Virus record (IMG/VR): IMGVR_UViG_3300017776_002911
Coordinates: 1 to 31,861 of that record
Direction: 5' to 3' (one strand)
Length of the DNA: 31,861 nt
Source: a virus
Shown: piece after piece, positions 15,325 to 20,707 of the stretch
Layout: each line of letters begins with the position of its first letter
Position numbering within the stretch: position 1 is the first letter of the stretch
Translations under genes and position numbers: made by a program
The notes under the pieces: model-generated
Told to the model about the DNA's origin: nothing
Databases searched by the model: none
Seen by the model: the letters and a program-made list of their open reading frames with translations, nothing else

Positions 15325-15525
15325 CTAACTAACTCTCCTAATTAAGTATTTAGTATATTCAAAGTCTTGTTTGCTACCAATCAAAGCAACAATCTTACTG
15401 CCTTTCTTGAATAGTTTGTATAAATCACCTTTGGAAGAATAATCTTCAAAGTATTTATAGCCATCAACCCTAAGCTGATGTAAAGCTGAATCATAAGTAT
15501 TAAACTTATGTAATGATAGTTTCAT
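15325..15525 (-). CDS. Small hypothetical protein (66 aa)
   Basis: I chose the ATG at 15525 (MKLSLHKFNTYDSALHQLRV) because AAGGAG lies just upstream, next to a 7-bp hairpin; the frame extends nine codons further. The protein is basic with alternating short strands and helices (YKLFKKGSKIVALIGSKQDF). No function was recognised. It is the first gene of the leftward small-gene block after the hub. Confidence 0.7.
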   Translation of the reverse strand: MKLSLHKFNTYDSALHQLRVDGYKYFEDYSSKGDLYKLFKKGSKIVALIGSKQDFEYTKYLIRRVS

Positions 15526-15537
15526 AAAATTCTCCTT

Positions 15538-15555
15538 AACTTGTTTCGACAAGTT
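15538..15555 (-). promoter_or_regulatory. Hairpin abutting a ribosome-binding site
   Basis: AACTTGT and ACAAGTT form a perfect 7-bp stem with a four-base loop (CGAA in the transcript), directly followed by the AAGGAG of the 66-residue gene. It could protect the 5' end or serve as a translational operator. Confidence 0.5.
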
Positions 15556-15585
15556 GCCACCATTGTCGGACAGCTTTGCCGAGAA

Positions 15586-15606
15586 GTCAAGGTCTATATT
15601 AGAGAT
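15586..15606 (-). repeat. Copy 2 of the 21-base upstream regulatory element
   Basis: GTCAAGGTCT followed by ATATTAGAGAT on the plus strand, 19 of 21 bases identical to copy 1 at 15301-15321. It lies about 60 bases upstream of the 66-residue gene. Confidence 0.6.
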
Positions 15607-15690
15607 AATTTAATTAAACCTTTGTCACATAAGTAGACTTATTAGAAAAAATATGATAAAATCGTTTTAAGATATTAGAGATATTAAAAT

Positions 15691-15708
15691 GCCATCAACA
15701 CTTCGCCT
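15691..15708 (-). repeat. 18-base box, copy B
   Basis: GCCATCAACACTTCGCCT, identical to 15762-15779. On the leftward strand it ends in TTGATGGC; a TAATAT lies 15 bases beyond TTGATG, a poor but possible promoter. Confidence 0.7.
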
Positions 15709-15739
15709 CCTGTCCTCCCCCTTTATTAGTAAATAATAA

Positions 15740-15769
15740 ATTATAAAGTTAAATTAATATCGCCATCAA
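15740..15769 (-). promoter_or_regulatory. Candidate leftward promoter
   Basis: TTGATG (15769-15764), 18-base spacer, perfect TATAAT (15745-15740) on the leftward strand. The -35 box lies in the 18-base repeated box. It would drive the small-gene block after the terminator of the hub transcript. Confidence 0.45.
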
Positions 15770-15779
15770 CACTTCGCCT
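15762..15779 (-). repeat. 18-base box, copy A
   Basis: GCCATCAACACTTCGCCT, identical to 15691-15708 and 71 bases away. In the leftward direction its TTGATG serves as the -35 box of the candidate promoter at 15740-15769. Confidence 0.7.
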
Positions 15780-15886
15780 TAAAGTACAACAACTTAATTA
15801 GTTAAACTTATTAATTAACTTGCGAAGCATAATAAGATAATGTGAGGTGGTTGGTCACCATTATTTAGAACAATTTATTTATTTTT

Positions 15887-15913
15887 ACCCTCTAGAAATT
15901 CAGAGGGTTTTTT
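15887..15913 (+). terminator. Intrinsic terminator, rightward
   Basis: ACCCTCT and AGAGGGT make a perfect 7-bp stem with an 8-base loop, followed by a T-run to 15913. There is no rightward gene just upstream in the window, so it would block antisense read-through into the hub. Confidence 0.7.
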
Positions 15914-15934
15914 AGGTTTGGTTGGCTCTGGGAT

Positions 15935-15964
15935 AAAAAAAACCCTCTGAATTTCTCCAGAGGG
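15935..15964 (-). terminator. Intrinsic terminator, leftward
   Basis: On the leftward strand, CCCTCTG (15964-15958) and CAGAGGG (15949-15943) form a 7-bp stem with an 8-base loop followed by eight T residues. It lies 13 bases after the 92-residue gene and probably ends the hub transcript. It shares most of its sequence, inverted, with the rightward terminator. Confidence 0.85.
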
Positions 15965-15977
15965 CTTTGAAGCTAAT

Positions 15978-16256
15978 TTATTTAGGGTTAGCTTTAAGAT
16001 ATAACTTCCTAGCATCTTCATATACTTTAGGAAGTTTCTTAATAGCTTTATCAAACAATAAATTAGCTTTCTCCTTAGTGAATAAGTTAGCTTTACCAAC
16101 TTTTTTATCTCTAAAGGAATTCAAAGTTGACCATACTTGTCTCTCAAGGGCAAAGTTTTTCTTACCTTTGACCCAAGAGAACTTATTAGATAAGGCTTTG
16201 AGTTGGGCATCAGTTGCCAAATCATTCGGGTTTTTAATTACATACTTTGTAGACAT
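15978..16256 (-). CDS. Small basic protein (92 aa), intact copy of a duplicated gene
   Basis: A lysine-rich helical protein (MSTKYVIKNPNDLATDAQLK, then FALERQVWSTLNSFRDKKVG and ARKLYLKANPK). Its ATG overlaps the upstream stop as TAATG and an intrinsic terminator follows. No family was recognised. A decayed inverted copy lies at about 16687-16922, with the start codon lost and several frame breaks, so this left copy is the functional one. The basic charge leaves nucleic-acid binding possible. Confidence 0.75.
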   Translation of the reverse strand: MSTKYVIKNPNDLATDAQLKALSNKFSWVKGKKNFALERQVWSTLNSFRDKKVGKANLFTKEKANLLFDKAIKKLPKVYEDARKLYLKANPK

Positions 16257-16426
16257 TATTTTACCTCCTGTAGGTAGTTTGATAAAGCATTTTGAAACTC
16301 TTTATCATTCGAAGTGACAAAGAGAACTTCAGGTAATAACGATTTCACAACCTCAAGAGCTTGTGTTTTAGATACAGTTTCAACAGCTGAATGAGCTGTA
16401 TGAATATGCGTAATGCATTGTGCCAT
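16256..16426 (-). CDS. Small protein (56 aa), intact copy of a duplicated gene
   Basis: MAQCITHIHTAHSAVETVSK followed by TQALEVVKSLLPEVLFVTSN. AAAAGGAGG lies just before the ATG and the stop overlaps the next start as TAATG. A decayed inverted copy with conserved ribosome site and ATG lies at 16544 onward on the other strand. No family was recognised. It is the first intact gene leftward from the divergent promoter pair. Confidence 0.65.
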   Translation of the reverse strand: MAQCITHIHTAHSAVETVSKTQALEVVKSLLPEVLFVTSNDKEFQNALSNYLQEVK

Positions 16427-16467
16427 AATTGCCTCCTTTTAAGTTTTAATGACGGATAAAGCTATTT

Positions 16468-16494
16468 ACATCTCTGAATACTTGGAAGAGATGT
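16468..16494. repeat. Perfect centre of the inverted duplication
   Basis: ACATCTCT (16468-16475) and AGAGATGT (16487-16494) form a perfect palindrome around 11 bases. The similarity of the two arms begins here and runs outward in both directions. Confidence 0.8.
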
Positions 16495-16543
16495 GTTAAA
16501 ATACTTTAGGAGACATTTAAAACATTAAAAGGAGAATGCAATT

Positions 16544-16685
16544 ATGAGGACGATGTGTTGCCATATTCATAGCTCATTCAGGTGGGGAAACTTCTAAAAT
16601 GCAACTCTGGTGTGCATCGTTATCTGAAGTTCTTTGTCACTTAGAAATAAGGGCTTTCAAAATGCATCAAACTAACACAGGATAA
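16544..16685 (+). pseudogene. Decayed inverted copy of the 56-residue gene
   Basis: Ribosome site GGAG (16531-16534) and ATG (16544) are conserved relative to the intact gene, and the segments CATATTCATA, GCTCATTCAG, CTGAAGTTCT, TTTGTCACTT and TTTCAAAATGC align in order. Indels break the frame: only 17 residues (MRTMCCHIHSSFRWGNF) can be read before a stop at 16595-16597. Confidence 0.75.
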
Positions 16686-16686
16686 A

Positions 16687-16922
16687 AGACCTACAAAGTA
16701 TTATTTAAAACCTTGATTTCAACTGTGGTCAACCCTGCCTTCTTAGTTCTCTTGGCAAAGGTGAAGACTTTCCAGAGAGACAAGTACAACTTTGAAGCCT
16801 GTGATAAATAAGATAAAGGTAACTCACTAAGGAGGAAACTTTAGAAGCTTTGATGAATATTCTGTAACTTAATAACCTATATAGATGCTAGGAAGTCATA
16901 AACTAGTTGCTAACATCTACAT
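16687..16922 (+). pseudogene. Decayed inverted copy of the 92-residue gene
   Basis: Aligns with the intact gene from CTACAAAGTAT to the end (TAAGTTCTCTTGG-like, GAGAGACAAGTA, CACTAAGGAG, GATGCTAGGAAGT). The start codon has become AAGACC and the frame has several stops and shifts, so no protein of the family can be made. Confidence 0.75.
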
Positions 16923-17170
16923 AAGCTTCAAAGTTTCTGGGGTTAAATTGTCTAGGGGTAGGCAGGTGACCACCCCACCCACCGTGTATATATATGTAAT
17001 GGTCGCACATAAATAGCTAAAAGTACTGTAAACCAGCCGGACAATAAAGTTTATAAATTATATTAAAGCAGTATTTAATTTTTGGCACCCTATGGGGTTT
17101 GGTAGGTCTCTAAAGACTATATAAAGTTGGTGGTTATCTAGGTATTCAACCGACCCAACCAGTAACCTTC

Positions 17171-17199
17171 ATTATATAGTTGAGATTAAGATTTGTCAA
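17171..17199 (-). promoter_or_regulatory. Leftward perfect-consensus sigma70 promoter
   Basis: On the leftward strand TTGACA (17199-17194), exactly 17 bases, TATAAT (17176-17171). Predicted start near 17164. The transcript would cross the decayed right arm antisense, then the intact two genes, and end at the terminator at 15964-15935. Confidence 0.85.
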
Positions 17200-17214
17200 G
17201 CTTTTTCTTGACAA
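17193..17214. promoter_or_regulatory. 8-bp palindrome linking divergent -35 boxes (probable operator)
   Basis: TTGTCAAG (17193-17200) and CTTGACAA (17207-17214) are perfect inverted repeats separated by six bases. Each arm contains the -35 box of one of the two opposed promoters, so one dimeric regulator, or one bound RNA polymerase, could block both or force a choice. Confidence 0.75.
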
Positions 17215-17236
17215 TGATTAAATCTATCCCTATAAT
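17208..17236 (+). promoter_or_regulatory. Rightward perfect-consensus sigma70 promoter (late)
   Basis: TTGACA (17208-17213), exactly 17 bases, TATAAT (17231-17236). Transcription should start at about 17243-17244, the ATG of the small terminase gene, giving a message with no leader and no Shine-Dalgarno site. Confidence 0.88.
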
Positions 17237-17243
17237 AAAAACC

Positions 17244-17666
17244 ATGAGTATTCTTCCGGCTGAGAAAAAGAATAGACAGTTAACTGAAAAGCAACAAAAG
17301 TTTTTAGATGCTTTGGTTGTTCATAATGGTAACCCTAAGGTTGCTGCTGAAGTTGCTGGTTATTCTGGTAATTATTATCAAGTATTAAAGGCTTTAAAAG
17401 ATGAAGTTATTAATTTAGCTGAGGATGTGTTAGTACAACATGCTCCTCGTGCTGCTTTTAAGTTAGTTGAGGTTATGGAATCAGATAAACCTATAGCTCA
17501 AGCTAATAATAAACTTCAAGCTGCTCAGACTTTATTAGATAGAGTTGGGATTGCTAAGACTGATACTTTAAATGTTAATCATCAGGCTAGTAATGGTATC
17601 TTTATTATGCCTGATAAAAAAGAAATTATCGTAGAAGCAACTAAATATGAAGATATTCCTGACTGA
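17244..17666 (+). CDS. terS: Terminase small subunit (probable)
   Basis: I chose the ATG at 17244 (140 residues, MSILPAEKKNRQLTEKQQKF) because the upstream in-frame codons back to 17193 lie inside the promoter. The segment LTEKQQKFLDALVVHNGNPK followed by VAAEVAGYSGNYYQVLKAL is the N-terminal helix-turn-helix typical of small terminase proteins that bind the packaging site; the later part (DRVGIAKTDTLNVNHQ) resembles the usual C-terminal region. It heads the late operon that contains the large terminase. Confidence 0.8.
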   Translation: MSILPAEKKNRQLTEKQQKFLDALVVHNGNPKVAAEVAGYSGNYYQVLKALKDEVINLAEDVLVQHAPRAAFKLVEVMESDKPIAQANNKLQAAQTLLDRVGIAKTDTLNVNHQASNGIFIMPDKKEIIVEATKYEDIPD

Positions 17667-17829
17667 AGTAGATAATATTGTTGAAGATAAAAGATTTATA
17701 GGTCCTTATATTAAGGCTGAGTCTTTTGAAGAAGCAGAAAAGATTGCTTATGAGCATGAATTAATTCTAGTAGGAGAGATTCATGAGTTGTTATTAGAGG
17801 AAGAAGTACAAAGAAAGGTTATACATTAA
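17647..17829 (+). CDS. Small acidic protein (60 aa)
   Basis: MKIFLTEVDNIVEDKRFIGP, then a glutamate-rich helix (EEAEKIAYEHELILVGEIHE). It overlaps the small terminase by 20 bases and the next gene by TAATG. The pattern resembles small beta-alpha-beta phage proteins; no function was recognised. Confidence 0.7.
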   Translation: MKIFLTEVDNIVEDKRFIGPYIKAESFEEAEKIAYEHELILVGEIHELLLEEEVQRKVIH

Positions 17830-18116
17830 TGAGTAAGAAAGATTCTAGACTAGCACGAGCAGGAGTTTCAGGTTACAATAAACCTAAACGAACTCCAAGC
17901 CATCCTAAGAAGTCACATATTGTGGTAGCTAAGGAAGGTAGTAAAGTAAAAACAATTCGTTTTGGTCAGAAAGGAGCTAAGACCGCAGGTAAACCCAAGC
18001 CCGGTGAATCGGCTCGTATGAAAGCTAAAAGAAAATCTTTTAAAGCTAGACATGCCAAGAATATTAAAAGGGGTAAAATGTCAGCAGCTTATTGGGCTGA
18101 CAAAGTTAAATGGTAG
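17829..18116 (+). CDS. Small basic protein, DUF6321-like (95 aa)
   Basis: MSKKDSRLARAGVSGYNKPK, IVVAKEGSKVKTIRFGQKGA and a Lys/Arg-rich end finishing SAAYWADKVKW form a pattern I know from many marine phages (I recall it as DUF6321). The strong positive charge and late-operon place suggest a DNA-associated or packaged virion protein, which is inference. Confidence 0.75.
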   Translation: MSKKDSRLARAGVSGYNKPKRTPSHPKKSHIVVAKEGSKVKTIRFGQKGAKTAGKPKPGESARMKAKRKSFKARHAKNIKRGKMSAAYWADKVKW

Positions 18117-18123
18117 AAAAATT

Positions 18124-18234
18124 ATGGAATTAGTAATAGTATTAGTAGTAGTCGTAGCTCTTGGAGTTGTAGCTTTAAAACCAGAAGTGGTGCAAAAAGC
18201 TAAAGACTGGGTACTAACAAAAATTAAAAAGTAA
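18124..18234 (+). CDS. Small membrane protein (36 aa)
   Basis: The start at 18124 (MELVIVLVVVVALGVVALKP) gives one hydrophobic helix of about 17 residues followed by a basic amphipathic segment (VVQKAKDWVLTKIKK). The ribosome site is weak. It could be a small virion-membrane or holin-like peptide; nothing decides between these. Confidence 0.5.
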   Translation: MELVIVLVVVVALGVVALKPEVVQKAKDWVLTKIKK

Positions 18235-18235
18235 G

Positions 18236-18397
18236 ATGCCTCAATTAGGTGATAACGATAGACCCTTGACTATGAAGTCAGGTACTATGGCGGGTAAAGG
18301 TTCTAAGCCTAGACCCGGTGTTTATACTGATAAGTACAGGGATGAATTTGATAGGATATTTAAACATGCCAAAGAAAACAGTAAAGAAAAAAAGTAA
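18236..18397 (+). CDS. Small hypothetical protein (53 aa)
   Basis: MPQLGDNDRPLTMKSGTMAG then KGSKPRPGVYTDKYRDEFDR, basic at the end (KENSKEKK). It begins one base after the upstream stop and overlaps the next gene by 32 bases in another frame. No family was recognised. Confidence 0.6.
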   Translation: MPQLGDNDRPLTMKSGTMAGKGSKPRPGVYTDKYRDEFDRIFKHAKENSKEKK

Positions 18398-18563
18398 GTC
18401 TCGAGTCAACCAAGCTGGTAATTATACCCAGCCCGGTATGCGTAAGAGGCTATTCGAGAAGATAAAGGCTGGTTCTAAGGGAGGTAAACCCGGTCAATGG
18501 TCTGCTCGAAAAGCCCAGCTTTTAGCAAAAGAATACAAAGCCAAAGGCGGTGGCTATAAATAA
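18366..18563 (+). CDS. N-terminal half of a DUF5872-like protein (65 aa)
   Basis: The segment KAGSKGGKPGQWSARKAQLL followed by AKEYKAKGGGYK is the hallmark I know from DUF5872 proteins of large DNA viruses and phages. I chose the ATG at 18366 (MPKKTVKKKSKSRV). It stops at TAATG, where the next gene continues with what looks like the second half of the same domain. Very basic; function unknown, DNA binding likely. Confidence 0.7.
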   Translation: MPKKTVKKKSKSRVNQAGNYTQPGMRKRLFEKIKAGSKGGKPGQWSARKAQLLAKEYKAKGGGYK

Positions 18564-18805
18564 TGGCATTAAAAAAATCTCAAAAGAGTTTAAAACGTTG
18601 GTCCAAACAAAAATGGACTACAGCTAGTGGTAAGAAGTCTTCTGAAACAGGAGAAGTCTATGCACCTAAAGCTACAATAAAAAAATTAAAGTCAACTGCT
18701 GCTGGTCGTAGAAAACTAGCCGCAGCAAATAAAAAGAAAAGAGCAGCAACTGCTAAAGGTAAGCAACATGCAAAGCATGGTTTACATAAAGGCAAGAAGC
18801 GATGA
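18563..18805 (+). CDS. C-terminal half of a DUF5872-like protein (80 aa)
   Basis: MALKKSQKSLKRWSKQKWTT, then SGKKSSETGEVYAPKATIKK, matches the continuation of DUF5872 (a SLxxW..EEW.T.SGK pattern followed by a basic tail). It starts in a one-base TAATG overlap with the first half, and ends in a His/Lys-rich tail (GKQHAKHGLHKGKKR). Two separate polypeptides, presumably expressed together, replace one domain. Confidence 0.7.
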   Translation: MALKKSQKSLKRWSKQKWTTASGKKSSETGEVYAPKATIKKLKSTAAGRRKLAAANKKKRAATAKGKQHAKHGLHKGKKR

Positions 18806-19071
18806 TGTTACCAGACGGTTATATTAGAAGAAAAACTTCAACTATCCCTTTTGGTTATGAGTTGTCAGATATTAAAGGTTATCTTAAACCAATTGAATCT
18901 GAGTTAAAAAACTTACAAGAAGTTTCTGATATGGTTGCTAAAGAACAAATAAGTTTAGGAGTAGCTGTTGATTGGCTCGAGGAAACTACAGAACGTAGAA
19001 TTTCTAAAATGGGTTTGAAGAAACATATAGATAAACTTTATGGCACAAGACAAGAAAGATTGGGAAGTTAA
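18802..19071 (+). CDS. Small helical protein before the large terminase (89 aa)
   Basis: MMLPDGYIRRKTSTIPFGYE followed by ELSDIKGYLKPIESELKNLQ, and SLGVAVDWLEETTERRISKM which reads like a helix-turn-helix. It shares ATGA with the upstream gene and overlaps terL by 32 bases. In related phages I recall similar sequence directly ahead of terL; a DNA-recognition role in packaging is plausible but unproven. Confidence 0.7.
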   Translation: MMLPDGYIRRKTSTIPFGYELSDIKGYLKPIESELKNLQEVSDMVAKEQISLGVAVDWLEETTERRISKMGLKKHIDKLYGTRQERLGS

Positions 19072-20707
19072 TCCTCAGAATTACTTGACAAATCCTGATG
19101 GTAGCTTTATAATAAAGAAGGATGGTACTCCACGTAAAAAAGGTGGTAGACCACAAGGAGCAGGTAATAAAACACCTGACTCTTTAACGTTACAAAAGAA
19201 ATTAACTAAAAAGTTAAAAACAAAAAAAGCTAACGTTCAAAAATTAAAAAAGAAATTAACAAGGGCAGAGAAGTCCTTAACAGAACAAAAGAAGATATTA
19301 ACTGAAAATGTTCTAACAGAATCAGAAGCTAGTAAGCTACCTGATATTGTTCAAGAGCATTTAGATAAGACAGGTTCTCATGTGGCTTTTATGCCTAATG
19401 AAGGACCACAAACAGATTTTTTAGCTGCACCTGAAAAGGATGTCCTTTATGGAGGAGCAGCTGGTGGTGGTAAAAGTTTTGCTATGCTGATTGACCCACT
19501 GCGGTATTGTCATAAGAAAGCACATAGAGCTTTAATTCTTAGACGAACAATGCCAGAGCTTCGAGAGCTGATAGATAAATCCCGAGAGATATATCCTCAA
19601 GCTTTCAAAGGAGCTAAGTTCAAGGAAGTAGAAAAAGTTTGGTATTTTCCAAGCGGAGCTAAAGTAGAGTTTGGATTCTTAGAAAAAGAATCAGATGTTT
19701 ATAGATATCAAGGTCAAGCTTATAGTTGGATAGGATTTGATGAGATTACTCATTTACCTACCGAGTTTGGTTGGAACTATTTAGCATCTCGTTTAAGAAC
19801 AACAGACCCTAGTATAGAAACGTATTTGCGATGTACAGCTAACCCGGGAGGCACAGGTGCTAACTGGGTAAAAAAACGTTATGTTGAAAAAGCTGAACAC
19901 AATACTACTTTTGTTGGTGGTGATGGTTTAACTAGAAAGTTTATTCCAGCTAAATTATCCGACAACCCTTTCCTTGCTGAAGACGGTAAGTACGAACAAA
20001 TGTTGATGTCCTTACCGGCAACGCAAAGAAAGCAACTACTTGAAGGAAACTGGGATGTCGCAGAAGGTGCAGCCTTTACTGAATTTGATATTGATTTACA
20101 TGTTGTACCACCATTTGAAATACCAGCTTGGTGGGAAAGAGTAAAAGCAATTGACTATGGCTACTCTTCCGAATCATGTTGCTTATGGGGAGTTGTTGAC
20201 CCTGATGACAAAACACTACTAATTTATAGAGAATTGTATCAGAAAGGTTTAACAGGGGAAGCACTTTCGCAACGTATTCATGATATGGAAGAATATGAGC
20301 CACGTTCGATACCGGGAGTACTAGATACTTCCGCATGGGCGAAAACAGGTTATACTGGTCCTACTATTGGTGAAATGTTAATAAAAGCAGGACATAAGCT
20401 CAGAAGAGCTGATAAAAATAGAGTTGCTGGAAAAGTACAAATACATGAGTATTTAAAAACTACACCTTCAGGCAGACCTAGGTTGCAGATTTTTAATAAC
20501 TGTGTAAACTTAGTTAGAGAGCTACAGAGTTTACCTTTATCAAAAAGTAATCCTGAGGATGTAGATACTCACGCATCAGACCATGCGTATGATGCTTTAA
20601 GGTATATGATTATGAGCAGACCAAAACTTGATAATCCATTTCAAAGAATGGCAAGAATAAAAAGCTCACATCAGTTTGACCCAGCAGACTCAACATTTGG
20701 ATATTAA
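19040..20707 (+). CDS. terL: Terminase large subunit
   Basis: The 555-residue packaging motor has an ATPase with Walker A G138-GAAGGG-K145-S146 and Walker B I231-GFDE235, then an RNase-H-like nuclease with D372 (KAIDYGYSSE), D429 (GVLDTSA) and D514/D518 (SDHAYDALRY). Residues 1-110 are an unusual basic extension: a GRPQGAGNK AT-hook-like patch at 36-44 and a lysine-rich coiled coil at about 50-90. It overlaps the preceding gene by 32 bases and the portal gene by TAATG. Confidence 0.96.
   Translation: MAQDKKDWEVNPQNYLTNPDGSFIIKKDGTPRKKGGRPQGAGNKTPDSLTLQKKLTKKLKTKKANVQKLKKKLTRAEKSLTEQKKILTENVLTESEASKLPDIVQEHLDKTGSHVAFMPNEGPQTDFLAAPEKDVLYGGAAGGGKSFAMLIDPLRYCHKKAHRALILRRTMPELRELIDKSREIYPQAFKGAKFKEVEKVWYFPSGAKVEFGFLEKESDVYRYQGQAYSWIGFDEITHLPTEFGWNYLASRLRTTDPSIETYLRCTANPGGTGANWVKKRYVEKAEHNTTFVGGDGLTRKFIPAKLSDNPFLAEDGKYEQMLMSLPATQRKQLLEGNWDVAEGAAFTEFDIDLHVVPPFEIPAWWERVKAIDYGYSSESCCLWGVVDPDDKTLLIYRELYQKGLTGEALSQRIHDMEEYEPRSIPGVLDTSAWAKTGYTGPTIGEMLIKAGHKLRRADKNRVAGKVQIHEYLKTTPSGRPRLQIFNNCVNLVRELQSLPLSKSNPEDVDTHASDHAYDALRYMIMSRPKLDNPFQRMARIKSSHQFDPADSTFGY

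Larger units (their letters stand above)
15526..15877. other. Gene-free AT-rich upstream region of the leftward block
   Basis: No gene seen. It contains the regulatory element copy 2 (15586-15606), a second exact copy of its ATATTAGAGAT core (15672-15682), two copies of an 18-base box (15691-15708 and 15762-15779), a promoter-like sequence, and the outer end of the left arm of a large inverted repeat (from about 15842). It is the likely control region for the leftward genes; an origin is possible but unsupported. Confidence 0.6.
15842..16475. repeat. Left arm of a large imperfect inverted duplication
   Basis: The reverse complement of this arm aligns along its length with 16487-16985, from the central AGAGATGT through two small genes and on to a GGTGACC...CCAC block. 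Many short identical runs survive (for example CACTAAGGAG, GATGCTAGGAAGT, AGCTTCAAAG). This arm holds intact genes and both terminators. Confidence 0.85.
16487..16985. repeat. Right arm of the large inverted duplication (decayed)
   Basis: Carries the same ordered blocks as the left arm but with many substitutions and indels, and lacks the terminator part. No gene of useful length is open in either direction. The remainder, 16986-17170, has no gene; it holds ACTATATAA (17116-17124) inverted with TTATATAGT (17172-17180), the latter overlapping the leftward -10 box. Confidence 0.8.

Noticed and set aside
15691-15779. CRISPR-like spaced repeats
   Set aside because: Only two copies, no spacer series and no cas genes; better read as promoter-associated boxes.
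15875-16099. 74-residue ORF on the minus strand
   Set aside because: It overlaps the 92-residue gene in another frame and reads through the terminator hairpins.
16903-17010. 35-residue leftward ORF (MCDHYIYIHGGWGGHLPTPR) in the leader of the hub transcript
   Set aside because: No ribosome site, and the aligned part of the left arm is not open; I could not support it as a gene, though a leader peptide is conceivable.
16960-17110. Possible tRNA or attachment site in the GC-richer patch of the hub
   Set aside because: No cloverleaf or T-arm consensus was found and there is no integrase in view; the patch is explained by the outer part of the inverted duplication.
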